Source: Arion vulgaris
Lineage: Eukaryota > Mollusca > Gastropoda > Stylommatophora > Arionidae
Assembly: GCA_020796225.1 (NCBI GenBank)
Contig: CM036755.1
Location: forward strand, 67,090,049 to 67,154,048
Length of the DNA: 64,000 bases
Direction: 5' to 3'
Numbering within the stretch: position 1 is the stretch's first letter; each line of letters starts with the position of its first letter. A program made the translations under genes and the position numbers. Below the pieces are notes generated by a model, which saw nothing but the letters and a program-made list of their open reading frames with translations, was not told the DNA's origin and searched no databases. Of this stretch, positions 29,651-39,770 are shown in pieces.

Positions 29651-30360
29651 TGTTAAGTAATGCTGTTGGCTTAGTTAAGTGGTTAGAACAATATGTGTAT
29701 GTTAAGTGGTTAGAGCAATATGTATGTTAAGTGGTTAGAGTACTATGTGTATGTTAAGTGGTTAGAACAATATGTGTATGTTAAGTGGTTAGAGTACTAT
29801 GTGTATGTTAAGTGGTTAGAGTACTGCGTATGTTAAGTGGTTAGAACACTATTTGTGTGTTAAGTGGTCAGAACACTATTTGTATGTTAAGTGGTTAGAA
29901 CAATATGTGTATGTTAAGTGGTTAGAGTACTATGTGTATGTTAAGTGGTTAGAGTACTATGTGTATGCTACGTGGTTATAGCAATGTGTATGTTAAGTGG
30001 TTAGAGTACTGTGTATGTTAAGTGGTTAGAGCACCATGTGTATGTTAAGTGGTTATAACACTATGTATATGTTAAGTGGTTAGAGCAATGTGTATGTTAA
30101 GTGGTTAGAGCTATGTGTATATTAAGTGGTTAGAGCTATGTGTATATTAAGTGGTTAGAGTACTGTGTATGTTAAGTGGTTAGAGCACCATGTGTATGTT
30201 AAGTGGTTATAACACTATGTATATGTTAAGTGGTTAGAGCTATGTGTATGTTAAGTGGTTAGAGCAATGTGTATATTAAGTGGTTAGAGCTATGTGTATA
30301 TTAAGTGGTTAGAGCTATGTGTATGTTAAGTGGTTAGAAAGTTGTGCTGGTCAGGTGGTT
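29651..30360 (+). repeat. ~25-28-bp minisatellite, about 27 copies
   Basis: Unit 'atgttaagtggttagag' plus a variable part (tactatgtgt, caatatgtgt, caatgtgt, ctatgtgt). The constant TTAAGTGGTTAGAxC resembles a tRNA-like A box region, and the ends of the array (29668 'cttagttaagtggttagaac' and 30350-30375 'caggtggttagaacgtcgtg') suggest it grew from a SINE head. Confidence 0.92.
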
Positions 30361-30404
30361 AGAACGTCGTGCTAGTTTATTGGTTAAACATTTTCTAGTT
30401 AAAT

Positions 30405-30668
30405 GATTCGCCTGTTTGGTGCCGAGACCCACTAGAGAAGCAAATAATAGTACTACTGTGACCTACAAGGCATGTAGTAAGATGCGACTGGTGTAGGACC
30501 TAAGGTAGCTAGAGTAGTAATTAAAAAGCATAGCAGAAATCGGATATTCTCTCTAACTTGTACGCGTATAATTGGCACAATGTACAATTGCTCTTAGACT
30601 ATGATCACATACAAATCACACAGAGTGGTTAACAAGTGGTTGATATGGAAGGTTCGAAGAAGAAGAAG
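30405..30668 (+). mobile_element. SINE A between two related arrays
   Basis: 'cgcctgtttggtgccgagac' head, core 'catgtagtaagatgcgactg', 'taattaaaaagcatagcaga' body, 3' domain and GAAGAAGAAGAAG tail at 30656-30668. It separates the arrays at 29651-30360 and 30690-31200. Confidence 0.87.
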
Positions 30669-30689
30669 ATTGTTGCATTATTTGTTAGA

Positions 30690-31200
30690 AGATTTGTTTA
30701 GTAAAGTGGTTAGAAGATTTGTTTAGTAAAGTGGTTAGAAGATTTGTTTAGTAAAGTTGTTAGAAGATTTGTTTAGTAAAGTGGTTAAAAGATTTGTTTA
30801 GTAAAGTGGTTAGAAGATTTGTTTAGTAAAGTGGTTAGAAGATTTGTTTAGTAAAGTGGTTAGACAGTTTGTTTAGTAAAGTGGTTAGATAGTTTGTTTA
30901 GTAAAGTGGTTAGACTGTTTGTTTAGTAAAGTGGTTAGACAGTTTGTTTAGTAAAGTGATTCGAGGGTTTGTTTAATAAAGTGGTTAGATAGTGTGTTTG
31001 GTAAAGCGGTAGATAGTTTGTTTAGTAAAGTGGTTAGATAATTTGTTTAGTAAAGTGGTTAGATAGTTTGTTTAGTAAAGTGGTCAGATAGTTTGTTTAG
31101 TAAAATGGTTAGATAATTTGTTTAATAGAGCGGTTAGAGGATGTGTTTAGTAGAGTGGTTAAATAGTTTGTTTAGTAAAGTGGTTAAATAGTTTGTTTAG
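30690..31200 (+). repeat. 25-bp minisatellite, about 20 copies
   Basis: Unit 'gtttagtaaagtggttagaa' plus gattt. Variants agattt, cagttt, tagttt. It shares TAAxGTGGTTAGA with the preceding array, so both probably derive from one ancestral tandem repeat. Confidence 0.93.
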
Positions 31201-31490
31201 TATGTTATTTTTAGTACCCTTTGAGGCACAAACATAACTAAGGAGTTAGGGCCTAAAGGGTTTAATGGCGAAGCATTGAGTTCATTGTTCAATGTGTCCC
31301 AATATCGCCCCGTCCCTGTCAGCAGAAAATCCGAGTGTGTTACATAAAGCACGACATCCGTAGCTCGGGCAACAATTCTAGGATTCTCTGGAAAAATACA
31401 CTCGTGATCAAAACGACGTGATACGGATTCAAACTCACGACCTTCGGAAAACAAAGCAAGGGTTTAACCACCGATCCACATAGACCTTCA
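31195..31490 (-). mobile_element. SINE H
   Basis: On the minus strand: 'tctatgtggatcggtggtta' (A box region), 'cgtgagtttgaatccgtat' (B box region), then 'cacgagtgtatttttccag', 'gaattgttgcccgagctacg'. The 3' part runs to about 31200 ('ggccctaactccttagttat'). Confidence 0.75.
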
Positions 31491-31565
31491 TCAGTGCCTC
31501 TTGTATAATATTATTGTGAGCGTCTGTAGCTTAAGCAGTAGTGAGTTCGATCACAACTCAAGAGT

Positions 31566-34500
31566 CTCTCTCTCTCTCTCTTGCCTTTTACCCGGTTGGG
31601 GCATAGGCCCTCAACCAACTCATGCCAAGTCTTCCTATCTCTAGCTATCTCCTGCAGCTCCTCCAGCTCTTCTTTATATTGTTGATCTCCGCCTCCAAAT
31701 CTCGTCTCCATGTATTTCTCGGCCTCCCTTCTTTCGCTGCCCTGCGTTCAGGCAAGGACCCTTCTTGTTATATTCCCTCCGGTTTTCGCAAAGTGTGTCC
31801 TATCCAGCGCCAACGTCTTTTTTTTTAACCTGTTCGTTCACTGGAATCTGTCTTGTTCTCTCCATAAGTTCCTCATTTGTGACCCTATCATACCATCTTA
31901 TTCCTCTATTCTGCGCAGACACCAGTTGATGAATGTTTGCAATTTATGCGCTATTGTTTTAGTTGTTCTCCATGTTTCTGACCCATACAGTAGAACTGCT
32001 TTAACATTAGAGTTAAATATCCGTATTTTTGTTCTAGATTTGATTTCTTTGGACTTCCAAATGTTTCGCAGTGCAATGAAAGCTCCTCTTGCCTTCTGTA
32101 TTCTTATTTTAACATCTCTATCTGTTCCACCCTCTTTGTCTACGTTGCTGCCCAAATATGTGTATGATTCTACCTCTTGAAGTGGATTTCCCCCAGGGAG
32201 ATCGAGTTGTCGTTTGCTTGGTTAATTCTCAATATCTTTGTCTTTCCTTATGAATGTTCAGCCCTAGTTGCTGGGACCTTTGATTCAATGTGTTTAGCTT
32301 ATCCTGCATCTGATTTCGTGTATGTGACAGAAGGGCTATATCATCAGCGAAGTCCAGATCATCTAGTTGCTCTGTCAGAGTCCATTGGATTCCATTTCTG
32401 GTGTTAGTTACTGTGGTCTTCATAATCCAGTCTATTGTCAGTAAGAACAACAAAGGTGATAGAAGACATCCCTGACGCACTCCTGTTTCTATTCCAAAAG
32501 TATCTGTTAGTTTACCTTCATGAAGAACTCTACATTTCATATCTGTATATGTTGCTTTATTAGGTTAATAATTTTCTGTGGGATTCCATAATGCCTCATT
32601 AATTTCCAAAGGGTTTCCTTATCAATACTGTCAAAAGCCTTCTCATAATCAACAAATCCGATATAAAGTGGGGATTTCCATTCAATACTTTGCTCTATTA
32701 TTATACGTAATGTGGCTATCTGGTCAGCACAGGATCTATTTGGTCGGAAGCCTGCCTGTTCATCTCTTAGCTTTATATCGATGGCCTCTCTCAATCTCTC
32801 CAGGATGACTCTGCTTAGTATTTTCCCAGGTACTGACAACAGCATTATTCCCCTATAGTTTTCACACTTCTGAAGGTCCCCTTTCTTGGTAGCTTCACCA
32901 GGTATCCTTCTCTCCAGTTTGCTGGTATTTCTTCGGTCTCCCAGATTCTGCAAATAATTTATACAGTATTTCTGTGGATGTGTTTATGTTGGCTTTAACC
33001 GCCTCCGCTGGAATACCATCTGGACCGGCCGCTTTCCATCTTTTAAAAGTTTAATGGCTTTACTAATCTCCTCCTTGGATGGTTTCTCACAGTTGATGTC
33101 CAAGTCAATCTCTGCCGGTTGGATATCTGGGGGGGTTTGCAGGTGCTGGTCTGTTCAGGAGTTCCTTGAAGTATTCCATCCATCTTTCCATTTGGTCTCT
33201 AACATTAGTGATAGTTTCCCACTACTATTTTTGATCAACCCATTTGATGGTCTGTATTTTCCTGCTAGCTTTCTAGTGATGTTGTAAAGATCCCTAAGGT
33301 TTCTTTTTCCTGCAGCTACCTCTGCTTCTCTTGCTAGATCTTCTACGTATTGTCTTTTATCTAACTTTATTTGTTTCTTCACTTTCTTGCTAGCTTCTTT
33401 GTACTTTTCCTGGGCTATGGCTTTGGCAGTTCTAGTTTGCTATTATTTAAATCTGCTTTCCTCTTTTCCTTTCTTCTATTTCCTTGAGAGTTTCTGGAGT
33501 TATCCATGCCTTATGATTCCATCCTTCTTTCCTAATACCTCTGTGCATGTTTCATTCCAAATATTTTTGGCTTGCTGCCAGCATTCTTCCGCACTCACCT
33601 CATCTTCTAATTGCCGCAAAACCTCATACTTATTAGAGACTGTGACCGTGAACTGTTCCTTTGTTTCTTGACTTCTGAGGTATCCTACATTATATTGGTG
33701 TCTATGTTCATGGGATGTTATGTATCGCTTAAGCTTCAGTTTAATTTTACTTATCAACAAATGGTGATCCGAATCTACATCTGCCCCCCCTTAGAACCCT
33801 TACATCTTGTAGAGATGACCTGAATTTCTTGTTTATGCATATGTGGTCAATTTGATTTTCTGTTCTGTGATCTGGTGATACCCAGGTTGTTTATGTATTC
33901 TTTTATGTGGAAAGACACTTCACCTATGACGTATTGATTCGCTGCACAGAAATTAGTGAATAGTTCTCCATTTTCGTTCATTATTCCTAGTCCGTGTTTC
34001 CCCATGATCTCCTCGTAGCCTATGTTGTCCGAACCTATTTTGGCATTGAGGTCGCCCATCAGAATTTTGATGTTCCCATTTCTCTGATTACCTATAGTAT
34101 TTTGAAGTTTTATGTAAAATTCCTCTTTACTTTTTCCTCTTTATCATTGGTAGGTGCATAACACTGGGTCACATTCAAGAATACTTTCTTTTGGTGGTTC
34201 TGAATGTTGCTGTGATTATCCTAGGACTCACTGCTTCCATTTTATTAGTGCCTTCTCCGCTTCTTTAGATAGCATTAAAGCCACTCCTTCACTATGGGGG
34301 CATTTTCTTCCATATGGCCTGAGAACAGCATTGTTTCTCCTGTGTTTAGACGTTGTTTTCCTGCACCATTCCACCTAGTTTCACATAATCCCAAGATGCC
34401 AATCCCGTGAAATTTCATCTCATTTACAACCTGTGCTGTCTTTCCCATTTCATACATACTTCTAACATTCCAGGTGCCAATTCTGGAGCTTTTCCTAGGT

Positions 34501-34772
34501 GAAAGGAAGATAATCTGCGTTGTAGACTCCTTGCGGCTTTCTCTGCATCGCTTCATACCTCTTCTAGAAGAGCCTTTCCTCTTGGTTGGCACAGTTTTTA
34601 TTTTATTTTTATGTGACTTGTTCATGGTTGGTTGAATTTGTGGCTAAAATTTTCTACTGGATAGGGTAGCCAGCCCTACGCCAAACCCCACCTTAGTCGC
34701 CTCTTACGACATGCCTTGTAGGTCGCAGTGCCGCTACTCTTTGCTCTCTCGGGCCCCGGCAGCACACGGGCG
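31566..34772 (-). mobile_element. Near full-length LINE-a (RTE-like), 3.2 kb, 13-bp TSD
   Basis: On the minus strand the element runs from CGCCCGTGTGCTGCCGGGGC (34772) to a 3' end 'ggtaaaaggcaagagagaga' (31566). Target duplication acaactcaagagt at 31553-31565 and 34773-34785. Length, a single EN-RT ORF and a simple-repeat (GA)n tail fit the RTE clade. The first ~90 bp match the SINE A head and core; the 5' UTR is about 145 bp. This is the only copy in the window with both ends. Coding sequence is broken (next entry). Confidence 0.93.
31570..34625 (-). pseudogene. EN-RT polyprotein of LINE-a, multiply frameshifted
   Basis: Domains in order on the minus strand: N-terminal basic region then AP-endonuclease start 'SSRIGTWNVRSMYEMGK' and 'LGLCETRWNG' (34275-34625); 'MGDLNAKIGSDNIGYEEIMG' (34059 down); linker 'RQYVEDLAREAEVAAGK' (33155-33382); RT fingers 'CENYRGIMLLSVPGKILSR', 'DEQAGFRPNRSCADQI', palm 'FVDYEKAFDSIDKETLW' (32537-32953); 'GVRQGCLLSPLLF' and catalytic 'DFADDIALLSH' (32229-32540); C-terminal 'YGSETWRTTK' and 'LQTFINWCLRR' (31898-32155); tail 'ARDRKTWHELVEGLC' (31511-31711). 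At least five frame changes. Catalytic Asp residues are retained, so decay is by indels and is moderate. Confidence 0.92.
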
Positions 34773-35000
34773 ACAACTCAAGAGTACGGGTTCAATCTCC
34801 TCGGCGGGCAAATTTTAGAAGCAAAAGATTGGAAGCAAATTTGTTCCCTTGGATTTTTACGAAAGGTAAAAATAGACCTCACCGTTCAGAAAGCAATGAC
34901 AAACTACTGAACGTATAAGCGGTGCCTAGAAAATCAAAGACTTGTTTACTGTGGTTAATGGCTACGTTCTGTAGTGGATATGACACGGTTTCATAATATC

Positions 35001-35754
35001 ATTCCTTCAGAATTAAATATAGTCAGCGCCCGTTTTACACATTTATAGATCGATTGGTTTCTGATCGATATTTTCACATACAATAGATCAGCGTTTCCCA
35101 AATTAGGGGTACACCCTTCACCCAGTGGGCGCTGAAGCGTTCTAGGTGGTAGGGGTGATAGTGGGTTCAGAAAATTGGGGAGAGGGGTGTTCAGGCGATT
35201 AAGGGTCGGTGACTCCTTAAAGAAGAAATTAATAATAAATATTTTTAAATAAATTATTTTCGTGATTTTACGATTGAATAATCATTTAAAATTTGAATTC
35301 TGCATTTTAATTCATCTTACGCCCATCTTACACGGTCCATTTTTTCATCATTTTTCTATTTCATGTATATCAACATTTGAAAATTGACCTTGTATGAAAT
35401 AAATATATATCAATATTCTATGTCAAAGTGTAAATAGAGTATGTATATATATATGTGTGGGGAAAGGGGGGCGTTGACAAACTGTTATAATGTGTAGAGG
35501 GCGTTACAAGGTTTATGTCGTGCAAAGTGGACGACGGTCTGAACAAGATTGAGAATCTATGCAATAGATGATCCAACAATATTAAATCTGACTAGGTCCA
35601 AACCCGGTTCGGTTAGTAACATAATTTTGATATTCAGACAGCGGTGAGAGTGGTTTAGTTTGAATAAACATTAATGTAATCAAGCGTATAGTTAACAGTT
35701 TTTGTAGATGGTTAGGTCAGCAAAATACACTTTACAACTATACCCATATATACT
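35001..35754. other. unassigned; possible decayed DNA element
   Basis: 'cagcgtttcccaaattaggg' at 35091 resembles the terminus of hAT-type elements that start CAGxGTTTCCCAAA, and the flanking text is G-rich as in such elements. I cannot find the matching other end. 35250-35460 is AT-rich with a short TA run. No coding sequence. Confidence 0.3.
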
Positions 35755-36135
35755 ATAATGTTACCAGTGCCAAACCTGGACGCTGACAACAAATGATAGA
35801 AGAAAACTAGTCGCGATAGAGATGAAGTGTCTACGCAGAATGCTGGGTGTAACAAGAAGAGACCGGCTTAGAAATGAAGACATCAGGAAAAAGTGGGTAC
35901 AACATCAGTACTAGACTTCATCAAGAAACAACAAATTAAATGGTTCGGTCACGTAAGCAGATTACCAACAGACAGTACACCTCAAAGAGTATTGCTGCTC
36001 CGATACAATGGGTACAAAGCAACAGGCAGGCCACGCAAAAGATGGACCTCAGAGATAACAGAGGCAACGAAAGACACTATTTACGAAGCGCACACAAATG
36101 TCCGTTTAAGACATCTCTTCTTGACCTGATGATGT
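35755..36135 (+). pseudogene. LINE-d C-terminal fragment
   Basis: Across two frames: 'TNDRRKLVAIEMKCLRRMLG', 'RRDRLRNEDIRKK', 'TTSVLDFIKKQQIKWFGHVS' and 'GRPRKRWTSEITEATKDTIY'. This is the post-thumb C-terminal region of a LINE reverse transcriptase. One frameshift near 35890. Related fragments: 43815-44215 (+) and 60885-61262 (-). Confidence 0.82.
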
Positions 36136-36299
36136 GAAACAAAACAGGATTGGAGACAAGAAAGAAAGAAAGAAAGACCCATATATACGTTGGCAAAAAT
36201 TGAAAGAAACATCATGACCCAGCCATATTTGAACTGAACAAGATGGTAAACAGTAAAGAAATGTTTGATTTCAAGCCAGAGAACACATTTATATCAAGT

Positions 36300-36580
36300 C
36301 ACTCATATTGTTCTTGACCATCATCCGAAGATGACGCTGGAGATGGATCAGACATGTGATGCGCATGGGAACTGGCTCTGACACGAAAACTGCACTGAGA
36401 TGGACGCCAGAGGGTAAACGAAAACGTGGAAAACCCAAGACAACCTGAAAGAGAACGATAAAGCACTAACTGAAAGAAATGAATCATAGCTGGAACACAA
36501 TACAGAGGAAGGCCATGAATAGAGAAGAATAGTGTGTGTTTGTTGCTGCCTTAAACGTCAAGGGCGTAAAAGACTAGAGA
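36300..36580 (+). pseudogene. LINE-a-like C-terminal fragment with (GA)n tail
   Basis: 'RRRWRWIRHVMRMGTGSDT', 'ALRWTPEGKRKRGKPKTT' and 'LKEMNHSWNTIQRKAMNRE', followed by '...VFVAALNVKGVKD' and a stop. It ends in a (GA)n run at 36578-36612, like the full-length LINE at 31.6 kb. In-frame stops at two places. Confidence 0.75.
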
Positions 36581-36612
36581 GAGAGAGAGATAGAGAGAGA
36601 GAGAGGGAGAGT
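36578..36612. repeat. (GA)n tail
   Basis: Simple GA repeat at the 3' end of the LINE fragment. Confidence 0.85.
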
Positions 36613-36984
36613 AGAGATATTATTCTTGCTAAATCTATTGATATATGTTGCACGAAATAAGAAATTAATTCACTAAAACAGATGTACAATAAATGGTTGA
36701 ACAGGCCAGGTTGGCAAAACATTTTCAGCCTCACGTGTAAACACTGACGCTTGTCATTAAATTGAGAGTAATATCCCTTTGCATGGCGCGATTTTTCAAT
36801 ATGTTTCTTCTACAGAAGGGTTGAGAAGATTAGAATCATTACTAATTCACCTTTTTAGTGTAGGAATCATAATTATTTGAGAAAATGCTTGGTAACTAGG
36901 AGTAAACAATGCGTTGTTAAGAAAAATTAATATCTCGCATAGTCACTTATATCCTAAAAAGTAAGAAAAAGTATGCATCACTGG
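36613..36984. other. no recognised feature
   Basis: AT-rich unique-looking DNA without ORFs or repeat matches. Confidence 0.5.
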
Positions 36985-37580
36985 ACAATATAAACATATG
37001 TATTGTGGAGAGAAATGGTTTAACTAGACAATACAAACATATGTATTGTGGAGAGAAAGGGTTTAACTAGACAATACAAACATATGTATTGTGGAGAGAA
37101 ATGGTTTAACTAGACAATACAAACATATGTATTGTGGAGAGAAATGGTTTAACTAGACAATACAAACATATGTATTGTGGAGAGAAATGGTTTGACTGGA
37201 CAATACAAACATATGTATTGTGGAGAGAAATGGTTTGACTGGACAATACAAACATATGTATTGTGGAGAGAAATGGTTTGACTGGACAAAACAAACATAT
37301 GTATTGTGGAGAGAAATGGTTTAACTAGACAATACAAACATATGTATTGTGGAGAGAAATGGTTTAACTAGACAATACAAACATATGTATTGTGGAGAGA
37401 AATGGTTTGACTGGACAAAACAAACATATGTATTGTGGAGAGAAATGGTTTGACTGGACAAAACAAACATATGTATTGTGGAGAGAAATGGTTTAACTAG
37501 ACAAAACAAACATATGTATTGTGGAGAGAAATGGTTTAACTAGACAAAACAAACATATGTATTGTGGAGAGAAATGGTTT
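36985..37580 (+). repeat. 43-bp minisatellite, about 13 copies
   Basis: Unit contains 'caatacaaacatatgtattg' (an imperfect hairpin: CAATAC...GTATTG) and 'tggagagaaatggtttaact'. Two variants, ttaactaga and ttgactgga, alternate in blocks. Because 43 is not a multiple of 3, the repeat is read in all frames and gives spurious 62-residue minus ORFs. Confidence 0.95.
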
Positions 37581-37774
37581 GATTGAATAATAACATTAGA
37601 AATAGAAAAGTGTATTTTTCAATGATAATTTATAAAAAGATACCATACGACTAACTTAAATTAATGCATGTTAGATAATGGAGAACAGATTGATTGAATG
37701 ATTGAATGATTCGACAATCATTATTGTGTTTGTGGAAATAATGATATGCGGTTCGAACTCTACCTAACTTCTTA

Positions 37775-37925
37775 AGGGAGGACCCACACAGAAAATGTCT
37801 TCTAAGGCGGAGACCCACACAGAAAAGTGTCTTCTTAAGGCGGAGACCCACACAGAAAAATGTCTTCTCAAGGCGGAGACCCACACAGAAAAATGTCTTC
37901 TAAGGCGGAGACCCACACAGAAAAT
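37775..37925 (+). repeat. 33-bp minisatellite built from the FB1 terminus
   Basis: About five copies of 'aaggcggagacccacacaga' plus 'aaaatgtcttctc'. The same sequence forms the outer left end of FB1 (GGAGACCCACxCAGAA), so the array is a tandem expansion of a transposon end. Confidence 0.88.
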
Positions 37926-38600
37926 GATGTCTTTTTCAAATTAACAGAAAAACAACAACTAGCAAACATATTGTCATACAATTTGGCCTCATGTTGCAAA
38001 AGATATTGTTATTGATGATAAATAACGTCAAGTGTATGCATTGTAATTATTTATACTTAATATGTTATATATATTTTAAAAATCTTTTCATCGTGCAGTG
38101 GATTTCCAAATGTAAGAAGTACAAAGAATGCCAAACTTGCATATGATGCACATATCATTCATAATTATAGCGTGAACTTCCACTTTTTGTCTAAACTATA
38201 TATCAGCAGAGATATTGTTGTTATACTTAGAAATTTGTTTTTAATTTGGAAGGGTTACATTGCAAAAACCATATCTACAAAACCAATTTGGTTAGACATT
38301 TTTTGGAGGATTACGCCGTAATTATGGGTGATATGTAAATCATATGTCAGTTTGTCATTCTTTGCACGTCTTATGTTATTGAAATCCACTGCACGATGAA
38401 GGGAGGTTTCAAAAATATATTTTCAAGAAAATTAATTAGTTTTCAAATAAGTAATTACAATGCATACGCTAAACGTTGTTTATCATCAAAAGCAATATCT
38501 TATGCCAAATTATATGACAATATGTTTGTTAGTTTTTTTCCTGTTAATTTAAAAAAAAAAACACAAAATTGTTCTGGGTGAATCTCCTCCCGTTCCCCGT
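37926..38600. mobile_element. Foldback element FB1, copy 2, with long inverted arms
   Basis: Left arm about 37935-38130 ('aaattaacagaaaaaca', 'tgataaataacgt', 'catcgtgcagtggatttcc') and right arm about 38370-38560, its mirror ('gaaatccactgcacgatgaa', 'aacgttgtttatcatca', 'cctgttaatttaaa'). Each arm is about 190 bp with a spacer of about 240 bp. Outer end 'gttctgggtgaatctcctcc' mirrors the 33-bp unit. No transposase. Confidence 0.8.
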
Positions 38601-38627
38601 AATTGTTTTTATTTACCCCTAGACGAT

Positions 38628-38960
38628 TTATACTGAACTGTATAATAGTCGTCCATCGCAAGCGAGGATGACAACAGTCTCAGACGTGTGCTGCTGCACC
38701 TCTCTGGGGTGTGCAGAGGTGACTGTAAATTCCAATCCAAAACACAATCCCCTACCACAGGTGGGGCATACATGATCAAGGCTAGACATGTGGTTGTTGT
38801 GTGTTCTGTGTTTTCGTGCAGCTCGTTTTCTCCATGCCTCAACGGCACAATGATTCTCAGCTATGCGGGTTCCTCTTCTGTTGTTACAGCTCCATATTTG
38901 ACGATCTTGCGCAAGGGATTCCAGCACGTGGTGTCTATATCGAAGCATTTCAGAGACACT
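38628..38960 (-). pseudogene. LINE C-terminal fragment with zinc-finger remnant
   Basis: Minus frame 38628-38948: 'ESLAQDRQIWSCNNRRGTRI', 'EAWRKRAARKHRTHNNH' and 'HVCPTCGRGLCFGLEF'. An AQDRxxW segment followed ~60 residues later by CPxCGR matches LINEs whose protein ends in a C2H2-like finger. The second half of the finger is degenerate. No RT core. Family distinct from LINE-a to -d. Confidence 0.65.
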
Positions 38961-39039
38961 TTAAGAGTGTCTTTACGTTTTTTTTCGGTCCACCAGCAGA
39001 ACGTAGCCCCCTTCAAGTTCGCCATACATCAACTGTTTT

Positions 39040-39165
39040 GGGATGATTTATCAGAAATGTATACTGTATTAACCAGTATACTGGCTTTGTGTCCTTTTAA
39101 AAATTACTGCGAGCCAGTATATCCGCTCAAAGGAGAGTACGGGTTAATCATCGATATCTGGTAAT
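39040..39165 (-). repeat. Dispersed repeat R2, inverted partial copy
   Basis: The reverse complement has 'gattaacccgtactctcctt' and 'atatactggctcg', comparable to 10725-10755. The rest is diverged. Confidence 0.45.
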
Positions 39166-39204
39166 TCACTGTGTACCATAAAGTGGCGAGTAAGTCTCAG
39201 GTAC

Positions 39205-39275
39205 CACCACAGCTTAGTTTTCAGGTCGATTGGGTGTGGCCATTTGTTGCTTCTCAGCTCATCCAGGAGAGGACA
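39205..39275 (-). pseudogene. Short LINE fragment shared with 17976-18140
   Basis: 'cttagttttcaggtcgattg' and 'tctcagctcatccagg' are shared with the insertion in SINE G at 18.0 kb. Confidence 0.45.
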
Positions 39276-39515
39276 GACTTGCAGTAGATGCTATTGTCTG
39301 TCATCAAGCGACATGAGTGTCTAGAGAAATAATTTTGGAGGGAATCGTGCCTTGAAGAAGAATGAGAGGAAGACCATGAAGACGATGAGAGTAAGATGTC
39401 ATTGGCGATCTGAGAATGACTGCTGCTGATGCCGGTCAACTTGCACAGAATAGAGAGATTTTAGGACTGTTGTCATGGGAGTCAAGTTCTGGAAGGGACA
39501 AACAACTTGATGATG
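39276..39515 (+). pseudogene. LINE-c C-terminal fragment with (GAT)n tail
   Basis: 'LKKNERKTMK', '...DLRMTAADAGQLAQNRE...' and 'WESSSGRDKQLDDDD' in shifting frames, ending in 'tgatgatgatgataatg'. Close relative of 7185-7366. Confidence 0.68.
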
Positions 39516-39521
39516 ATGATA

Positions 39522-39770
39522 ATGAATTTTGCCCGGGTAGCGGCTTTCCAGCCTGGTCTTCTCGATTTTGAACTGCTAATGATTCTTTTACGTGCTCAAC
39601 GTAAACACGATACCTATATTTTCTCGTCCGTCTCTGATAGAACTAGGAACTCTCGCCTATACTGAGATCAGGGATCACTGGAGAAATATCCAGATGGCTC
39701 CACAAAAGAGAGAAACTGGTACCTTTGGCATGAGAGATGAGTACCTAGCCTCTACATGACAGAGAGACCC
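39522..39770 (-). mobile_element. SINE G 5' part
   Basis: Minus strand: head 'ggggtctctctgtcatgtag', B-box-like 'ccagtttctctcttttgtgg', 'gcgagagttcctagttctat'. The 3' third is absent. Its 5' end abuts the 49-bp array. Confidence 0.78.

Larger units (their letters stand above)
31516..35000 (+). mobile_element. SINE C split by a full-length LINE
   Basis: Left part 31516-31565 ('gagcgtctgtagcttaagca', 'gatcacaactcaagagt') and right part 34786-35000 ('acgggttcaatctcctcggc', 'aaaggtaaaaatagacctca', 'actactgaacgtataagcgg', 'ggatatgacacggttt'). Joined they give one ordinary SINE C with A-box- and B-box-like motifs. The 13 bp acaactcaagagt appear on both sides of the LINE. Confidence 0.93.

Noticed and set aside
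37106..37509. Repeated HMFVLSSQTISLHN minus ORFs
   Set aside because: 43-bp minisatellite read in changing frames.
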